64,000 nucleotides of DNA from Clostridiales bacterium (GCA_024684435.1 JAIKWV010000033.1:44923-108922), one strand, 5' to 3'. Shown: positions 31,666 to 40,515, counted from the first letter of the stretch. Made by a program: numbers and translations. Notes: a model not told the origin generated them from the letters alone.

Positions 31666-31747
31666 TGTTATAATATATGTTACGGGCGCAAAATGTCGAA
31701 ATTCAGTGGATTTATGAATTTCGCGCAACAGTGAACGGCGTCCCGTA
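31666..31747 (+). promoter_or_regulatory. Extended -10 promoter and structured leader of the second polysaccharide cassette
   Basis: TGTTATAAT (31666-31674) is an extended -10. Downstream, ACGGGCGC (31682-31689) can pair with GCGTCCCGT (31738-31746) with one bulged base. Inside it CGAAATTCA (31697-31705) pairs perfectly with TGAATTTCG (31715-31723). The outer stem ends 9 nt before the Shine-Dalgarno. It resembles no riboswitch class I know. Confidence 0.4.
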
Positions 31748-31771
31748 TTTCTTATGGAAGGAAGAACTTCA

Positions 31772-33082
31772 ATGGCAGATAAGCGTAAGTGCTTGATCCT
31801 TTTGACAAGCAGTTTTCCCTACGCTAACTGTGAAACTTATCTCGAATGCGAGATATCAAAACATACCGAAAACTTTGACAAAATAATTATCCTTGCCCAG
31901 GAGACCGACGCCGATGCGATAAAGACCCGACAGGTGCCGGAGGGCATTGACGTATACAATACCGCAAGGCGGTCAAGACGCGCCGGCAGGACTTCTGACC
32001 TTGCGAGGGGTATAATAAACCTGCCCCTTGCCCATGCTCGCAGGTATGACAGGGCGGAAATATCCGGTTCACCGGTGAAAGCGCTGTTTGCGGAATACTT
32101 CATTCAAAGAGGTGCCCGTCAGTACAGGGAGTCCATGGCGATACTCAAAAAATACGATTTTTCTCAATTCGATGAGGTGATCGTTTACAGCTATAACTTT
32201 TTCGGACTTGCGTATGCCGGCGCCATGATAAAAAAGGATCTGACGGAACAGGGCGTAAAAACATTTCTTGTTTCCAGATCCCACGCATACGACACTTACG
32301 ACTGCGACAATTCCCTGAATTATCTGCCTCTCAGGCGTTTCCTGCTGAAAGCGGTGGACGAGCTTCTGGTCTGCTCCGATTCCGGGCGCAGATACATATC
32401 GGAAAAATATCCTGAATTTTCGTACAAAATATCATTGTCATATTTGGGCAGCGGAGATCACGGTACGGGAAAATACGACGGCATATTCCGTATAGTTTCC
32501 TGTTCACGCATGGATCCGGAAAAGAATCTCTGCGAGCTTGTGGACGCCCTTGCGCTGCTTAGGAACTATGATAATATTCCCGAGGTGCGGTGGACGCATA
32601 TAGGCTCGGGGAAAGAAGAGGATAAGGTCAAGGCCTACGCCGGGAAAAAGCTTGATTTCATGAAGGTGACCTTTACCGGGTTGCTGAGCAATGCGGAGGT
32701 CTATGACTACTACCGTAAAAATCCCGTCAGCCTGTTTATAAACAAGAGCCTGAGCGAGGGCCTGCCGGTCTCAATAATGGAGGCGACCTCCTTCGGGATA
32801 CCCGTGCTTGCCAGCAACGCTGGCGGGACAGGCGAGCTTGTAATAGACGGTATAACAGGCAAGCTTACGGATAAAAATATTTCCGCGGAGGCTCTTGCCG
32901 GGGAGATAGTAAAATTCGCGTCTATGCCTGAAGAAGAGTACGGTGCGCTGAGAGCCTCAACCAGAAAGTACTGGGAAGAGCATTTCAACGCAGACGCAAA
33001 CTACAAAGAATTTTCAAGGCACATAGCAAACGCGGACAGTTTGATAGCCGAAAAGGGAAGTCAGTATGCTTTACATTCGTAA
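31772..33082 (+). CDS. Glycosyltransferase family 4
   Basis: 436 residues from the ATG at 31772, with GGAAGGAAG 7 nt upstream. The GT-B layout shows LLTSSFPYANCETYLECEI at the N-terminus. The donor domain has VSCSRMDPEKNLCELVDALA, then LSEGLPVSIMEATSFGIPVL (the EX7E signature) and NAGGTGELVIDG. The N-terminal half is longer than in the transferases of the first locus, so it belongs to another subfamily. It overlaps the next gene by 17 nt. Confidence 0.88.
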   Translation: MADKRKCLILLTSSFPYANCETYLECEISKHTENFDKIIILAQETDADAIKTRQVPEGIDVYNTARRSRRAGRTSDLARGIINLPLAHARRYDRAEISGSPVKALFAEYFIQRGARQYRESMAILKKYDFSQFDEVIVYSYNFFGLAYAGAMIKKDLTEQGVKTFLVSRSHAYDTYDCDNSLNYLPLRRFLLKAVDELLVCSDSGRRYISEKYPEFSYKISLSYLGSGDHGTGKYDGIFRIVSCSRMDPEKNLCELVDALALLRNYDNIPEVRWTHIGSGKEEDKVKAYAGKKLDFMKVTFTGLLSNAEVYDYYRKNPVSLFINKSLSEGLPVSIMEATSFGIPVLASNAGGTGELVIDGITGKLTDKNISAEALAGEIVKFASMPEEEYGALRASTRKYWEEHFNADANYKEFSRHIANADSLIAEKGSQYALHS

Positions 33083-34385
33083 CGGAGCATTAAAACTGAA
33101 TATAAAAGATACCGGCATGGATATTCTGTGGGATATAAGTCTTTTCCTGCTTTTCATCACGTCAACGATCCTTTATCCCGGATCAAGTGAGTTTTACCGT
33201 TTGCTGCATTTGTTCGGCTTAGGTCTGCTGTGTTTTGTGTCAGTTACAGAGATCTTTTCCGGCAAGGGAGAAAAAAAGGACATAAAACTGCGCATAAGCC
33301 TTATCACCATATGGTACGTTCTGTTTTTGATCTTTGCTAACCTGTCAGCAATGTGGGCTTACTCTGTGTCGGGAGTTTTACACTATTCTGATGCGTTGAT
33401 AAAAGTCGCTTTGATGGGATTCTGCCTGTCACAGCACATTGATACGGAAGAAAAGCTTTACAAATCCATGAAGCTGTTCATCTTCACCTGTATAGTTTCC
33501 TTTGTGTATTCGCTTGTAGTGACCCCGAGGGATCTTTGGTTTACGGGAGATTTTGAAGAGGTCACTGGGCAGTCTATTTCGATCCTGGGACTTTGCGCGG
33601 CTTTTGCCATGGTCATGTCGGTGTATTTTGCAATGGCTGAGGGCAAAAAGCATTATTATATCGCCGCGGCCATAAATTTTATATTTGTGGTATCGGCGAC
33701 CTCCAGAAAAGCGCTGTTCTTTGCAATAATGGGTGTTGTGCTTCTTGAACTTTTATATACCTGGCGCAAAAATTATTTCTTTTCGCTGGTAACTATACTG
33801 ATAGCCATAGGTCTGTTTACCTTAATTGTGCTCAAGTCAGGTATATCCGACGCGATGAATCAAAGACTTATGAGCATGTACAATTATTTCACCGGCGGCG
33901 CAGGAAAAAAAGATACAAGTCTTTCCCTTCGCCAGTATCTTATAAGTACGGCGGGAACGCTGTTCTACAAAAACCCGATGATCGGCGTCGGTATGGGCAA
34001 CTTTTCATATTTTCTTGACGATATTTACGGTGAGGGCGTGTATGCCCACAATAACTATTTGGAGATAATGGCGGATCTTGGCGTTGTGGGATTTCTGCTT
34101 TACTACTGGTTCTACGCATATCTGCTTATAAAGCTGTTGGGGCAGACTATCCGCAAGCACAAGCTGTCCCTGCTTTTCTTGGTCGTTATGATCTCGTTTA
34201 TGGTGATCGAATACGGGCAGGTCACTTATTATCAGTACAGCTTTCAGCTCATTGTTGCCTTTGCCTACTGCGCGGTGTGCATTACCGACGGGGTCGAAAG
34301 CGGGAGCAGTGAAGGAGTTCAACAAAAAGAGGATATTCATCAACTTGATGAATACTACCGCCTCGTTGAAAATGAAAACATTTAA
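33066..34385 (+). CDS. O-antigen ligase / Wzy-like polymerase family membrane protein
   Basis: 439 residues with about ten to twelve membrane helices. The Wzy_C region has a long loop ending in GVGMGNFSYFL and AHNNYLEIMADLGVVGFLLY, the conserved His-Asn segment of this superfamily. It either polymerises repeat units or ligates glycan to a carrier. The start at 33066 overlaps the preceding gene and has AAGGGA upstream. It is unrelated in sequence to the EpsG-like polymerase at 6515. Confidence 0.85.
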   Translation: MLYIRNGALKLNIKDTGMDILWDISLFLLFITSTILYPGSSEFYRLLHLFGLGLLCFVSVTEIFSGKGEKKDIKLRISLITIWYVLFLIFANLSAMWAYSVSGVLHYSDALIKVALMGFCLSQHIDTEEKLYKSMKLFIFTCIVSFVYSLVVTPRDLWFTGDFEEVTGQSISILGLCAAFAMVMSVYFAMAEGKKHYYIAAAINFIFVVSATSRKALFFAIMGVVLLELLYTWRKNYFFSLVTILIAIGLFTLIVLKSGISDAMNQRLMSMYNYFTGGAGKKDTSLSLRQYLISTAGTLFYKNPMIGVGMGNFSYFLDDIYGEGVYAHNNYLEIMADLGVVGFLLYYWFYAYLLIKLLGQTIRKHKLSLLFLVVMISFMVIEYGQVTYYQYSFQLIVAFAYCAVCITDGVESGSSEGVQQKEDIHQLDEYYRLVENENI

Positions 34386-34434
34386 TTGTCGGTCAAAGCT
34401 TAAATTTAAGTACAATTTTAGGAGAGATGTTTAA

Positions 34435-35865
34435 GTGGAAGGTTTCAAAGCAAAGAAAACGGGCATCGAGATCAATCTGAGCTATCTGTTCAGGACTATA
34501 TCAAAGAAATGGTGGATAGTTGCGCTGGTAGCCGTTCTTCTCGGCGGCATCGGCGGAGTTATCATAGAGAAGGAGAGCGCGGACAAGTATTCGTCAACAA
34601 TGGCGTTCGTTGTCAACAACAAAAGCAACAACAATACCAGCGATATAACCACATCCATAAAAATGGCGAACACTTATGCCCGTATCCTTTCCGGTAAAAC
34701 CCTTGCAAATATGGTTTGCGAGCTTACCAAATTTGACGCTACAGATGTCAAGGACAGCATAGAAACCACCTGTACACCGGAATCAAATATCATAGAGCTG
34801 ACCGTTACCTATGACAGCCCGGACAGCGTTTTCACCATTGCAAAGGCCATCGCTCAGTGCTATACCACCGTTGTCGATTCCGTAGGCTTTGAAAATTCCA
34901 CTCTGACGATATGTGAACAGCCGGAACGCCCCACGAAGCCCATAGATGAGCATCTGGGTCTCAAATACGGTGTCGTTATCGCTTTTATCGGAGCGGTAAT
35001 GGCAATGGTGGTTATCCTGATAATAGAGACCGCCCGTGACACGGTTCAAAGCGTTGAGACCATTCAGGAGCGTCTGGACATGAACATCTTCGGCGTGGTC
35101 CAGAAGGTCCAGCGCAAGGATAAGCATTCTCTTATTGTTGACAGAGGCATGAATTTCTTCTTTAATGAGTCCTTTAAGATGATGCGTACCAAGCTTGAGC
35201 GCATCGCGCAGACAAAGGGTTACAAAAAATTCATGGTCACCAGTACCGTCAGTTCCGAAGGTAAGACCACCGTATCCGTCAACCTTGCCATATCTCTGGC
35301 GGAGAACGGAGCCTCGGTGCTCCTTGTTGACGCTGACCTGAGAGTGCCGGCTGTTTGTAAATTCTTCGATATTGATAATATCAGCGCCCGCGGACTGGGC
35401 GACGTTATCTCCGGTAAGATCTCCGCCGGTAAGGCTATAAAATACCTGGAAAAATACAATCTCTTTATTCTTGCGGGCAAGGAAAGCACAAAAAATTCCT
35501 CAGAGGTGCTTTCTAAAGGCGAGCTTGGCAAGATAATCAAAACCATTGAAAATGAATTTGATTATATTATCTTCGACACAACTCCTGCGGGGATCGTTAC
35601 GGATTCTGTTATAATAGGCAGGAACATGGATGCGGCTTTATTCGTTATCGGTGAAAATGAAGCCTCTGTTTCCCAGATATCTTATGCGATCTCAAATATT
35701 GCCGACAGCGGAGTCGATATTCTCGGCTGTGTCTACAACGGCGCCACAACGGATTCCGTCAACCCGTACGGATATATGGGCAGATCGCTGTACAGCAAGA
35801 AAGGCAGAGGGTATTACAGCAAATACGAGTCGGCCGGAGTCGATAACCGCCATTTAACCAACTAA
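34435..35865 (+). CDS. Fused Wzz-type adaptor and BY-kinase (second copy)
   Basis: 476 residues. The Wzz domain lies between helices near residues 28-46 and 180-200. Walker A is TSTVSSEGKTTVSVN near 265, Walker A' LLVDADLRVP near 299 and Walker B FDYIIFDTTPA near 375. The C-terminus has an ordinary-sized tyrosine cluster (YGYMGRSLY ... GRGYYSKY) rather than the huge tail of the copy at 15253. The start is GTG after AGGAGA. Being last in its cassette, it probably controls chain length of the product of the neighbouring polymerase. Confidence 0.92.
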   Translation: MEGFKAKKTGIEINLSYLFRTISKKWWIVALVAVLLGGIGGVIIEKESADKYSSTMAFVVNNKSNNNTSDITTSIKMANTYARILSGKTLANMVCELTKFDATDVKDSIETTCTPESNIIELTVTYDSPDSVFTIAKAIAQCYTTVVDSVGFENSTLTICEQPERPTKPIDEHLGLKYGVVIAFIGAVMAMVVILIIETARDTVQSVETIQERLDMNIFGVVQKVQRKDKHSLIVDRGMNFFFNESFKMMRTKLERIAQTKGYKKFMVTSTVSSEGKTTVSVNLAISLAENGASVLLVDADLRVPAVCKFFDIDNISARGLGDVISGKISAGKAIKYLEKYNLFILAGKESTKNSSEVLSKGELGKIIKTIENEFDYIIFDTTPAGIVTDSVIIGRNMDAALFVIGENEASVSQISYAISNIADSGVDILGCVYNGATTDSVNPYGYMGRSLYSKKGRGYYSKYESAGVDNRHLTN

Positions 35866-35931
35866 GAGCGTTGTTTTGATATTTTTTGCGCATACTATCG
35901 GTGTATAATAATGCCGATGATAAAAAATCGG

Positions 35932-35954
35932 GCCTGCTGCGACCGGCAGCAGGC
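35932..35954 (+). terminator. GC-rich hairpin after the second BY-kinase
   Basis: GCCTGCTGC (35932-35940) pairs perfectly with GCAGCAGGC (35946-35954). There is no T-tract on the plus strand; on the minus strand TTTTTTA would follow. It could be a weak terminator of the cassette or part of the leader of the next operon. Confidence 0.3.
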
Positions 35955-35984
35955 TGTGATATTTAACGTGAAGGATCGATCAGG

Positions 35985-36058
35985 AAGGAGGAGCGGTTCG
36001 GGTAAAATTGAGATCTTTATCTCTTTTTGCGCTGTTATCGGATCGCATAACGATTGAT
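35985..36058 (+). promoter_or_regulatory. Structured leader of the M16 operon, homologous to 10724-10798
   Basis: AAGGAGG (35985-35991), then GGTTCGG (35995-36001) pairing with TCGGATC (36038-36044), GTAAAA (36002-36007) with TTTTGC (36025-36030), and an apical stem GAGAT (36010-36014) / ATCTC (36019-36023) around CTTT. The ATG at 36059 follows 14 nt after the stem, exactly as in the glycosyltransferase leader. About three quarters of positions match between the two leaders by eye, although the genes behind them are unrelated. Confidence 0.5.
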
Positions 36059-37336
36059 ATGGGAGATTTTAAGATAGTTGGGATCGCGCCGGGAGTGCGT
36101 GTCGTAAGTGTAAAAACAGATGTGTTCAAAACCGGCAGGATAGTAATGTCCATGGCAATGCCTATTGCAAAAAACACAGCGGCTCAGGCAATTTTACCGT
36201 TTTATCTCAGAAGGGCATGTAAGCAGTATCCTGATTTTACAGAGCTCAACGGCAGGCTCAATGAGTTGTATGGAACAAGGCTCTCAGCCGGAGTGTCAAA
36301 GTCCGGTGATTTTCAGAAGCTTAGCATAAACATGTCGTTTATTGACGACAGATTTTCGCTTACTGACGAGAGCATATCCGCGGAATGTGTAAAGCTTATC
36401 ACCGGTATGCTTTTTGAACCGCTGGTTTCAGACGGCGGTTTTGTTGAAAAAAACATTGAACAGGAAAAGCGTCTGCTTATTGAAAAACGAAGAAGCGAGC
36501 TTGACGACAAGGTGGTATACGCCAGGTCAAGATGTGAAGAGATCATGTGCGCCGACGAGCCTTACGGCAGAAACGTTTACGGTACGGAGGAAGAGATACT
36601 TGCCCTCACACCGGCAGACGTATATGAAACATGGCAGAACGTTCTGAAAGAAAGCATAATTCAGTTTACCGTGATCTCAAGCGCCGATACGGCAGAAATA
36701 GAAAATATCCTCAAGGGGAAATTCTCCGGCATAGAGCGCAGCGTTATTGAAAAGAGCGCGGTGCCCGTTCGCAACGCAGGCGAAGTAAAGTATGTCAATG
36801 AAGCCCAGCCCGTAAAGCAGGGCAAGCTTGTTATGGGCTTCCGTTCCGAAATGGAAAAATCGGAAAAGAACAGATTCAAGAATATGATAATGGCAGACCT
36901 TTTCGGCGGCGGTCCTCACTCAAAGCTGTTTATGAACGTGAGGGAAAAGATGAGCCTGTGTTATTATTGCAGAGCGCGATTCCTGCGTGACAATTCCATA
37001 ATGTTTGTTGAAAGCGGCATCGAGACACATAATGAGGAAAAGGCGAGGCAGGCTATTTCAGATCAGCTCAACAAGGTCAAAAACGGAGATTTTACGGACG
37101 ATGAGCTGAAGGCTTCAAAGATGTCCGTATCCGACAGCCTTCAGACATTCAAAGATACTCCCGAGGTCTTGGCAGCATGGTACGCGCTGCAGTCCACGGA
37201 CGAATCTCCGATATCACTGAGAGAAGCCTGCGAGGGCGTTGAAAAGGTCAGCAGGCAGGACGTTATAGATATGAGCAGGGTAATTGAGCTGGATACGGTC
37301 TATATGCTTTCAGGTACCGAAGGGGGAGAGGCGTGA
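36059..37336 (+). CDS. M16 peptidase-family protein, YmfF-like, without zinc motif
   Basis: 425 residues from the ATG at 36059. That matches the usual length of YmfF-type proteins and starts just before the conserved GIAPGVRVVSVKTDVFKTG. A TTG at 36008 would add 17 residues, but it falls inside the predicted hairpin. Both M16 lobes are recognisable (LYGTRLSAGVSKSGDFQ; FGGGPHSKLFMNVREKMSLC). The HxxEH zinc motif is absent, so it should be the non-catalytic subunit pairing with the next gene, as in other M16 heterodimers. Confidence 0.85.
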   Translation: MGDFKIVGIAPGVRVVSVKTDVFKTGRIVMSMAMPIAKNTAAQAILPFYLRRACKQYPDFTELNGRLNELYGTRLSAGVSKSGDFQKLSINMSFIDDRFSLTDESISAECVKLITGMLFEPLVSDGGFVEKNIEQEKRLLIEKRRSELDDKVVYARSRCEEIMCADEPYGRNVYGTEEEILALTPADVYETWQNVLKESIIQFTVISSADTAEIENILKGKFSGIERSVIEKSAVPVRNAGEVKYVNEAQPVKQGKLVMGFRSEMEKSEKNRFKNMIMADLFGGGPHSKLFMNVREKMSLCYYCRARFLRDNSIMFVESGIETHNEEKARQAISDQLNKVKNGDFTDDELKASKMSVSDSLQTFKDTPEVLAAWYALQSTDESPISLREACEGVEKVSRQDVIDMSRVIELDTVYMLSGTEGGEA

Positions 37337-37338
37337 TC

Positions 37339-38607
37339 ATGAAGATAAAAGAGTACAGAAACGAAAAACTTGCGGAATCATATTCCGAGATCGAACATCC
37401 CTCAGGGCTTAAGATACTTGTAATGCCCAAGCCGGGGTACTCCACCACCTATGCCCTTTTTGCCGCGCGTTACGGTTCAATAGACACTCACATACAGGCG
37501 CCCGACGGCAGCTATTATGAAATACCGGACGGCACCGCTCACTTCCTGGAACACAAGCTTTTTGAAAGCGATGAGCAGGACGCTTTTGAACGCTTTGCCA
37601 AGACAGGTGCCAGCGCCAACGCATTTACGAGTTTTGACAGAACGGCATATCTTTTTTCCTGCTCAACAAACGTTAAACAGAACCTTGAGATCCTTATGGA
37701 TTTCGTACAGTCGCCCTATTTTACCCAGCAGACCGTGGACAAGGAGCAGGGGATCATCGGGCAGGAAATACGCATGTACAAGGACTCTCCGGACTGGAGC
37801 CTTATGATAAATCTGCTTCAGGCGCTGTATTCGAATTCACCGGTCTTTGATGTGGCCGGTACGGAGGAGTCCATTGCAAAGATCACGGCGGAGACGCTTT
37901 ATGACTGTTATCGCAATTTTTATGACCTCAATAACATGGTGTTCGCCGTTGCGGGCAATACCACTGTGGAAGAGGTGCTTGAGGTCGCCGACCGTATGCT
38001 CAAACCCGCAAAGGGCAAAAAAGCTCAGAGAAAGCTGCCGGACAGTAAAAATGACATCAAGAGCTACGTTGAGGAAAAAATGTCCGTAGAGACCACTCAG
38101 TTTATGTTTGGCTTCAGGGAGAACAACGGAAAGCCTGAGGTCAGCACCCTTGAGAGGGTCGCGTCAAGCGTGATCCTTGACGTTATTGCGGGCAACGCTT
38201 CGGCATGTTATAAGGAGCTTATGGAAGAAGAGCTTATAAACACATCTTTTTCTTATGAGTATCTGGACGGTTTCGGTTACGCCGTGCCAATATTTGTCGG
38301 AGAATCAAACGATCCGAAACTCGTTTCTGAAAAGATCAGAAAATATATAAGCGAACTCAAGAAAACAGGTATCGACCCGAAGGCGTTTGAGCGTTCCCGC
38401 AGAAAGCTTTACGGCAGAATGGTCATGGAATATAACGACGTTGAAAATATAGCGGACGCCCTTGTGGTCTCCTATTTCCGCGGAGAAGGGCTTTTCGATG
38501 AGATAACCGTCTGCGCCGGACTTACCCTTGAACAGGTCAACGAGAGGCTCAGGGCTATGTTTGATGAGGAAAGCTATTCGCTCTCAGTCGTTTTGCCCAA
38601 GGGTTGA
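37339..38607 (+). CDS. M16 zinc peptidase, YmfH-like
   Basis: 422 residues from the ATG at 37339. GGGGAGAGG is 7-8 nt upstream, while a GTG at 37333 is too close to it. The inverted zinc motif HFLEH (in DGTAHFLEHKLFE, near residues 66-70) is followed by the downstream Glu region EQGIIGQEIRMYKD, so this is the catalytic partner of the preceding gene. Cytoplasmic by inference, since there is no signal peptide. Substrate unknown; the pair is frequently conserved in Firmicutes near lgt or lipid genes. Confidence 0.9.
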   Translation: MKIKEYRNEKLAESYSEIEHPSGLKILVMPKPGYSTTYALFAARYGSIDTHIQAPDGSYYEIPDGTAHFLEHKLFESDEQDAFERFAKTGASANAFTSFDRTAYLFSCSTNVKQNLEILMDFVQSPYFTQQTVDKEQGIIGQEIRMYKDSPDWSLMINLLQALYSNSPVFDVAGTEESIAKITAETLYDCYRNFYDLNNMVFAVAGNTTVEEVLEVADRMLKPAKGKKAQRKLPDSKNDIKSYVEEKMSVETTQFMFGFRENNGKPEVSTLERVASSVILDVIAGNASACYKELMEEELINTSFSYEYLDGFGYAVPIFVGESNDPKLVSEKIRKYISELKKTGIDPKAFERSRRKLYGRMVMEYNDVENIADALVVSYFRGEGLFDEITVCAGLTLEQVNERLRAMFDEESYSLSVVLPKG

Positions 38608-38631
38608 TTTTAAAACAGAGGCGGTGTATAT

Positions 38632-39837
38632 ATGGATAACTATACAACGGTGTTTTTTAAGGGCATAAGCAGAGGCTTTGACGTTCCTTCCGTAGCGGCG
38701 AGCTTTGATATTTTCGGTTCGCATTTTACAATAAAATGGTACGGTGTGATAATCGCCTTCGGTTTCCTGCTGGCTGTACTCTGGGGCGGAAGATGCGCTT
38801 ATAAATGGAAAATGAGCATAGATAAGATGCTGGACGTTCTCATTTACGGCACCTTCAGCGGCATCGTGGGAGCAAGGCTGTATTATTGTCTGTTCGAGTG
38901 GGATTATTACGGCAAACACCTGACGGATATTTTCAAAATATGGGAAGGCGGTCTGGCTATCTACGGCGGACTTATAGGCGGGCTGATCGGAGCCTATTTC
39001 ACCTGTAAGGCGGATAAACTGAATTTTCTGAATCTTCTCGATCTTACGGCGATGAGTTTCCTTATCGGTCAGGGAATAGGCAGATGGGGCAACTTCACAA
39101 ATCAGGAGGCGTTCGGCACCAACACAAACCTTCCCTGGGGCATGTGGAGTCAGAAGGTGGCTGATTACATTTCGGACAATCAGGCTCTTTTTGCCCAAAA
39201 AGGTCTTACCGTAAAGGCGGGAACGGCTTTAGAAAAAGCATACGTTCACCCGACTTTCCTATACGAATTTCTGTGGTGTGTACTGAGCTTTATCATCATT
39301 TTTATAATTTATAAAAAATTCAGAAGATTCAGCGGTCAGCTTTTCCTGACCTACTGTGCTCTTTACGGGACGGGCAGAGCTGTTATTGAGGGCTTCCGTA
39401 CAGACAGTCTGTACATAGGCGGCACCAATCTCAGGGTCTCACAGCTGATATCAATAATTATAGCTTTCACATCCCTTGTTCTGCTGATAGTTCTCACGGC
39501 CAGGTATAAGAAAGATCCGAAGCCCATCGAGGGCGTGGATTTCTTCCGCGAGGATGAAAGCGCCAAAGAAAAGAAGGAAAAGAAAGAAGAAAAGAAGATA
39601 AAAGCCAAAAAAGAGAGCCTGTTCGGGGACTATGTTGCGGCGAAGGCGGATCAGAATAACGCCGGGGAAGTATCCGGAACGGCGGAAGAGGCAGTAGAAA
39701 CAGAAACGGCAGAATACGCGGAAGAAGCCAAAGAAGCAGAAGACGCGGAAGAGGCAAAAGAAGCGGAAAATACAGAAGGATCTGATGAGACTGCCGAGGA
39801 TCCGGATAGTTCAGATGCAGATAAAATTAACTTATAA
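38632..39837 (+). CDS. lgt: Prolipoprotein diacylglyceryl transferase with acidic tail
   Basis: 401 residues, over 100 longer than typical Lgt. The core (to about residue 300) has seven-helix topology, IKWYGVIIAFGFLLAVLWGG, YGGLIGGLIGAYF and the signature IGQGIGRWGNFTNQEAFG. It transfers diacylglycerol to the lipobox cysteine of lipoproteins. The extra C-terminus is a cytoplasmic Lys/Glu run (KEKKEKKEEKKIKAKKE) then an Ala/Glu-rich acidic tail with EEAKEAEDAEEAKEAE-type repeats. It could be a low-complexity extension without a specific role. Confidence 0.95.
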   Translation: MDNYTTVFFKGISRGFDVPSVAASFDIFGSHFTIKWYGVIIAFGFLLAVLWGGRCAYKWKMSIDKMLDVLIYGTFSGIVGARLYYCLFEWDYYGKHLTDIFKIWEGGLAIYGGLIGGLIGAYFTCKADKLNFLNLLDLTAMSFLIGQGIGRWGNFTNQEAFGTNTNLPWGMWSQKVADYISDNQALFAQKGLTVKAGTALEKAYVHPTFLYEFLWCVLSFIIIFIIYKKFRRFSGQLFLTYCALYGTGRAVIEGFRTDSLYIGGTNLRVSQLISIIIAFTSLVLLIVLTARYKKDPKPIEGVDFFREDESAKEKKEKKEEKKIKAKKESLFGDYVAAKADQNNAGEVSGTAEEAVETETAEYAEEAKEAEDAEEAKEAENTEGSDETAEDPDSSDADKINL

Positions 39838-39857
39838 AATCAAGAAAGGTGATTGTT

Positions 39858-40169
39858 GTGAAGAAAAAACTTTACAGAAGCGAGACAAATAAGATGGTCG
39901 GCGGAGTATGCGGCGGTATCGCGGAGTACTTTGACATCGATCCCACACTTGTCAGACTTGTTTATGCAGTACTTTCAATTTTTACCACAGTGTTTCCCGG
40001 GTTTATCTTATACATAGTGTGTCTAATTATCATCCCCAGAAAGCCGGTTGAGGGTGAATATAATTATAACGACGGCAATTTTTCTCAATATTATCAGCAG
40101 TCGCCTTATCAGCAGAACAATTTTGACGAGAACAACAGCAATAATAACAATAATGACGAAAATATATAA
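39858..40169 (+). CDS. PspC-domain membrane protein
   Basis: 103 residues from the GTG at 39858. The PspC domain is clear: KLYRSETNKMVGGVCGGIAE, YFDIDPTLVRLVYA, then one membrane helix. The tail is rich in Tyr, Gln and Asn (SQYYQQSPYQQN ... NNNNNDEN). PspC-like proteins sense or buffer envelope stress. It lies 20 nt after lgt and is probably co-transcribed with it. Confidence 0.9.
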   Translation: MKKKLYRSETNKMVGGVCGGIAEYFDIDPTLVRLVYAVLSIFTTVFPGFILYIVCLIIIPRKPVEGEYNYNDGNFSQYYQQSPYQQNNFDENNSNNNNNDENI

Positions 40170-40209
40170 CTGGTATTTTGTGAATATAACCAAAGTTATA
40201 TGTTCTCTA

Positions 40210-40238
40210 TTGACACATTTAATAACGGGTGATACAAT
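40210..40238 (+). promoter_or_regulatory. Promoter of the T-box operon
   Basis: TTGACA (40210-40215), a 17-nt spacer and TACAAT (40233-40238). Transcription would begin near 40245, 30 nt before the T-box stem I. Confidence 0.82.
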
Positions 40239-40274
40239 TCTGAAAAATCAGAATATTTATGTTCACTTATGAAA

Positions 40275-40515
40275 TGCTTTGACGGAGACGGCATGAGCAA
40301 TGGGTTTATTGCAGAGAGCCTGTGGTTGGTGAAAACAGGTATGACCCGCGAAATGCTTATCACTCCCGAGCAGGGGCTTGAAAGTTTTTACGAGTAGATG
40401 TCCACGTAGAGACTGCGTTAAGGTCATGAGCTTTTTCGAGCTTGGAGAGGGTGCTTTTGCACTGAAATTGGGTGGTACCACGATAAATTCGTCCCATGTA
40501 TATGGGGCGTTTTTT
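40275..40515 (+). ncRNA. T-box leader, specifier probably AUC (isoleucine)
   Basis: Stem I base: TGCT (40275-40278) pairs with AGCA (40369-40372) and GGAG (40284-40287) with CTCC (40363-40366). GCAT (40291-40294) pairs with ATGC (40353-40356), leaving the specifier loop TTATCA, in which ATC (40359-40361) precedes the purine next to the stem. The apical AGAGAGCC / GGTTGGTG elements are present. The T-box core GGGTGGTACCACGA is at 40470-40483. The terminator is CGTCCCAT (40490-40497) with ATGGGGCG (40502-40509), then six Ts. Uncharged tRNA would switch on the downstream genes. The identity is near certain; the isoleucine assignment is moderately so. Confidence 0.93.
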
